From the NCBI RefSeq assembly GCF_001949145.1, contig NW_019091456.1:74496-138495 (forward strand): a DNA stretch of 64,000 bases, read 5' to 3'. The notes under the pieces are model-generated. The model made no database searches. It was not told where the DNA came from and saw nothing but the letters and a program-made list of their open reading frames with translations. The position numbers and the translations under genes were made by a program. Below are positions 61,501 through 64,000 of this stretch, piece after piece (the first letter of the stretch is position 1; each line of letters starts with the position of its first letter). This DNA is from Acanthaster planci (Eukaryota; Echinodermata; Asteroidea; Valvatida; Acanthasteridae).

Positions 61501-63569
61501 TAACAATGTCCCTGCCCAGAAAAGTAGCCATTTTGAAAAACCATCCCTCTGCAAAACGGGGAAATAGTGCCATTTTCGGAAACAACTGCATCCAAATTAC
61601 TCAGAATTTGAAGCCCAGAGTCCGGGCCAGGGGTTCAGTGCCATATTTCTCCAATTCCTCAATTTCATGGCTCTCAGGACTCTCTAATATAGAATATTTT
61701 GAGTCTATAACTTTTATTAATGAGCTCGGCTGACATATTTAGTGCCTTTTTGCGAGGGTGCACTCCTCACAATCACCGAAACACACTACTGTTTTCCGAA
61801 TTTATTCTGGTTGTACGCAATGGAACTGCAGTATTTGACTTAACCAGTATCAGGCACTGTAATAATGGATGCCTGAAAGTGATGCCTTGTGAGAAATGGG
61901 ATTCAAAGATGGTCCTTTTTTAGCTACTATTTTTCAGAATAAATATTGTCACGTTTTTCATAGATTTTTCAAGTGTATTCCAGAGACCTAACATAGATAT
62001 CGATCCCTTTGAAATGCTAGTTTCCTCCCTTTGTCTCCCTAAACATATTGACGCCGCTATCGCAACCTGCCTTTAATATACTTAATTAATTGTCTTGGAT
62101 AAGAAGAATGTTGTAGTTTATTCTACGTTAATGTAACACTTATTGTTTCCTGTTTCCAATGAATATCAAGTTGGAATTCGTTGGACTCTTATTTTCTTTA
62201 AACTTATAACCCTTTCACTGCTTATTTTACTTTCAATAACTCAATCCACTGGTTATAATGATCAACATTTTGGGTATTCAGAACAAAGACCTTAGGCGTT
62301 TCAATGTGGTGAGTGCAGGGAAAAAAATGGGAATTTTTCAGAGAAGTGTTATTTTTCATTGTGTTATTTTTTCCGTTCTAGTACCGTTCTTCAAGTGCTG
62401 ACACTTAATACACATATTTTCAAAATATGAAAAAAATAAACAATAAGGTGTTGGGGAACAGCTAGTCTCGCCTGCTAGATACATCAATGAACCCAGGGAT
62501 TCCATAAGGGTATATCAACCCCTTCTTTTCTAGTTACAGCAATCAATAGTTACTGTCTTTTAATGTACGGAAGCCCTATAGTGCCATCAAGTATACATTT
62601 CCGAAAAGTGAAGTACATTTTTTCAAGTTTGTTTTTTATGAAGTATATTCTTTTCAATTTGGTTTTACCGGATACCTGTTTTCAAAAGTTCGTTCGTTCC
62701 AGATATGTATTCTTTAGTTCGTTCTTATGTGATAAAGATTTATACGTGTTCGTTTTTATGAGATATTTTTTTCCATTTTTTTATAAGACATTTTTTCAAG
62801 TTCGTTTTTTAGTATGCATAAAAGAGATTCATTTGAGCAATCATGTAGCTAAGAAGTTTCATTTGACGCGTGCCAATTTGCCACTACAAGCAACGAGTTT
62901 CTGAACAGTGCCGACTTTTCTTTACATTATTTGATCAAGCCGACACTTTCCGTATCGTGGGATACTACCTCGAATGACCGGTTTGGCAGGACTATTACCT
63001 GGGCCAGGCCCAAGTGCAAATATGTACGTGTACATGTAGTCACTCGAGTGTGGTCAAATCGAACGCAGAGGTGTACTTGTAAGAGTGAGCGTGGGGAAAA
63101 TAATGAGGCGCTCTGTTTGAATATAAACGAATGTGCGCAATTTTACCACAGACGCCTTTTGAAAACTCAAGTAATGATAAAAACAGGTTCTCGGTTAAAA
63201 CAATACGGGCGATTCACATTAGTGCGCTTCCAAGAGTTTGCAACGCGTTGGCCAATCACAACGCGCGAAATTTGTCGACCCTTTCCAAACGCGCATTGGG
63301 TCGACAAATATCGCGCATTTTGATTGGCCATCGCATTGAAAACTCTTGGAGGCGCACTACTGTGAAACGCCCGTACTGAGGTAGGCCCTATGTAGATTTT
63401 TAAAAAGAAACTGGTACATTTTATTTGCAGATTTTGGACTGAGCAACCTTGTCGGAATTGGTCACATGAGGGCGGAGTTCCGAGCCACGCAGTGTGGCAG
63501 TCCGGCCTACGCAGCACCAGAGATAATTGCGAATAAAAGATACGGAGCAAAAGTGGATGTCTGGAGCAT
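55553..63569 (+). CDS. HUNK: HUNK-like AMPK-related Ser/Thr kinase, first five coding exons (3' end outside window)
   Basis: Exons 55553-55813, 57978-58133, 58730-58869, 58978-59033 and 63431-63569 join in phase to about 250 residues. The start ATG is the first Met after an in-frame TAG (55535-55537). A 57-residue N-terminal leader precedes RVGPYLLGKTIGEGSFAKV (Gly loop 69-76). Then come VAIK (K91), the alpha-C Glu (E111), an acidic-hydrophobic hinge ILELCSGG, HRDLKVENLLLD (D187), DFGLSN (D205), and QCGSPAYAAPE followed by KVDVWSM, where the window's last exon ends in phase 2. The Y-L-x-G-x-x-x-GEGSFAKV start and the TQCGSPAYAAPE / RYGAKVDVWS segment are close to vertebrate HUNK as I remember it, closer than to MARK, SIK, BRSK or NUAK. 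All catalytic residues seen are intact, so an active kinase is expected. The remaining kinase lobe and long C-terminal tail must lie to the right. Intron 4 (59034-63430) is loaded with repeats. Confidence 0.87.
59147..59312. repeat. Hairpin repeat, copy 2, in HUNK intron 4
   Basis: The left arm ggcaaaatatgggacagagg (59151-59170) pairs with the reverse complement of tctctacgtcccatatcttgc (59291-59311), separated by about 120 bp. The arm sequence matches that of the 52-kb hairpin (gcaaratatgrgacagag), so the two belong to one family. Confidence 0.6.
60019..60606. mobile_element. 580-bp TTAA-flanked inverted-repeat element in HUNK intron 4
   Basis: Element 60023-60602 begins aggaaccaggaaat and ends atttcctggttcct, a perfect 14-bp inverted pair, with TTAA on each side (60019-60022, 60603-60606). 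TTAA duplication points to piggyBac- or Kolobok-type mobilisation. No transposase frame is present, so it is non-autonomous. A lone ggttcctttaa end-like sequence also occurs near 17978. Confidence 0.78.
60607..61260 (-). repeat. GC-rich insertion-like segment, unrecognised
   Basis: This block is richer in CG than the rest of the intron and carries an Arg-rich open frame on the minus strand (60587-61012, 141 codons including some of the adjacent element). I recognise no domain, and I find no clear terminal repeats. A decayed transposon is the likeliest reading. Confidence 0.3.
62610..62812. repeat. Degenerate T-rich tandem repeat
   Basis: Repeated variants of ttttttcaagttcgttttta tgagatatat run through this stretch at irregular spacing of roughly 35-60 bp. 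It is a decayed satellite-like array in HUNK intron 4. Confidence 0.5.
63204..63375. mobile_element. 168-bp miniature hairpin element with TA flanks, next to a HUNK exon
   Basis: Element 63206-63373 is almost wholly an inverted repeat: cgggcgattcacattagtgcgc at the left and the complement of gcgcactactgtgaaacgcccg at the right, with pairing continuing inward to about 63285. TA stands on both sides (63204-63205, 63374-63375), as expected for Tc1/mariner-type insertion. It ends 57 bp before the exon at 63431. Confidence 0.85.
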
Positions 63570-64000
63570 GTATGTAGATATCACCAAAACCATAACAGAT
63601 CTGCCATTCAATCCATTTTGTTACTCATACTACTGACAATTTTGATAATCGGGGTGAATTCATGAGTTTGGTGTTTTCCATTTGCATCTGTACTTATTCT
63701 GTATTCATTTTTATAGTGCCTGTGAGGCTCGTTTTTCTCGTTGTTAGTTTCTTGCAATTTCCCTTCGCAAATTAGATGCTTTGATTCAATGCAGTTTGCC
63801 CATTCTTCTTTCTCGGGGGAAACAGATTTCAGAAAATATATTTCCAGTGCTACTGAGCTATGGCCCCTTTAGGATTTCGTTCAGCGTCCTTTCCATGGGG
63901 TGTATTCAACATGTATTTGCGTCCGTAGAAAAAATGCCACTGCCTCTAAGGGGAACGCACAATAACTGGGTACACAGTCTAAACTGAACCTCGACGGAAT

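Noticed and set aside
62931-63323. 130-codon open frame in HUNK intron 4
   Set aside because: It overlaps the hairpin element at 63206 and has no recognisable content.

Overview
The window is animal nuclear DNA: intron-rich, AT-rich, and full of decayed repeats. Introns follow GT..AG rules except for one likely GC..AG case. Words of the type TACATGTA / TGTACATGTACA occur throughout. That repeat style, together with the gene families present, suggests a marine invertebrate, and I lean towards an invertebrate deuterostome (echinoderm, hemichordate or lancelet). This lineage call is an inference from general appearance; no single sequence proves it.

Three genes lie in tandem on the + strand, and all three encode a kinase fold. 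(1) About 560-21081 holds the 3' two thirds of TTK/MPS1, the spindle-checkpoint kinase. I place thirteen exons that join in phase from a disordered N-terminal segment through the complete kinase domain to the stop; the 5' exons, expected to encode the TPR region, lie left of the window. (2) About 29930-44233 holds an eleven-exon gene whose predicted 1132-residue product I cannot assign to a named family. It has a long Ser-rich N-terminal half, a Cys/His cluster matching the zinc-ligand pattern of a CBP/p300-type TAZ finger, and a C-terminal kinase fold in which both catalytic aspartates are replaced by asparagine. This is the most unusual item in the window. (3) About 55553-63569 holds the 5' part of a HUNK-type (AMPK-related) kinase; five exons cover the start codon through subdomain IX, and the gene continues beyond the right edge.

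Repeats fill the introns and the two intergenic spaces (about 22.6-29.9 kb and 45.4-55.5 kb). At the left edge is a 16-bp minisatellite. Within TTK introns are several inverted-repeat DNA elements, a 65-bp tandem array with tRNA-like A and B boxes arranged as a 130-bp higher-order repeat, related dispersed SINEs, and two tRNA-headed SINEs in opposite orientation. A hAT-like miniature element with an 8-bp target duplication sits just after the TAZ-pseudokinase stop. A broken antisense CR1/L2-like LINE lies at about 47.9-50.1 kb. Two TTAA- or TA-flanked inverted-repeat elements lie in the last HUNK intron. A 712-base assembly gap (33735-34446) falls inside an intron of the TAZ-pseudokinase gene.

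There is no evidence of an operon or shared pathway. TTK acts in mitosis, HUNK belongs to the AMPK-related branch, and the middle gene is predicted to be catalytically dead and may act as a scaffold. No bacterial-type systems, CRISPR arrays or viral genes were seen.
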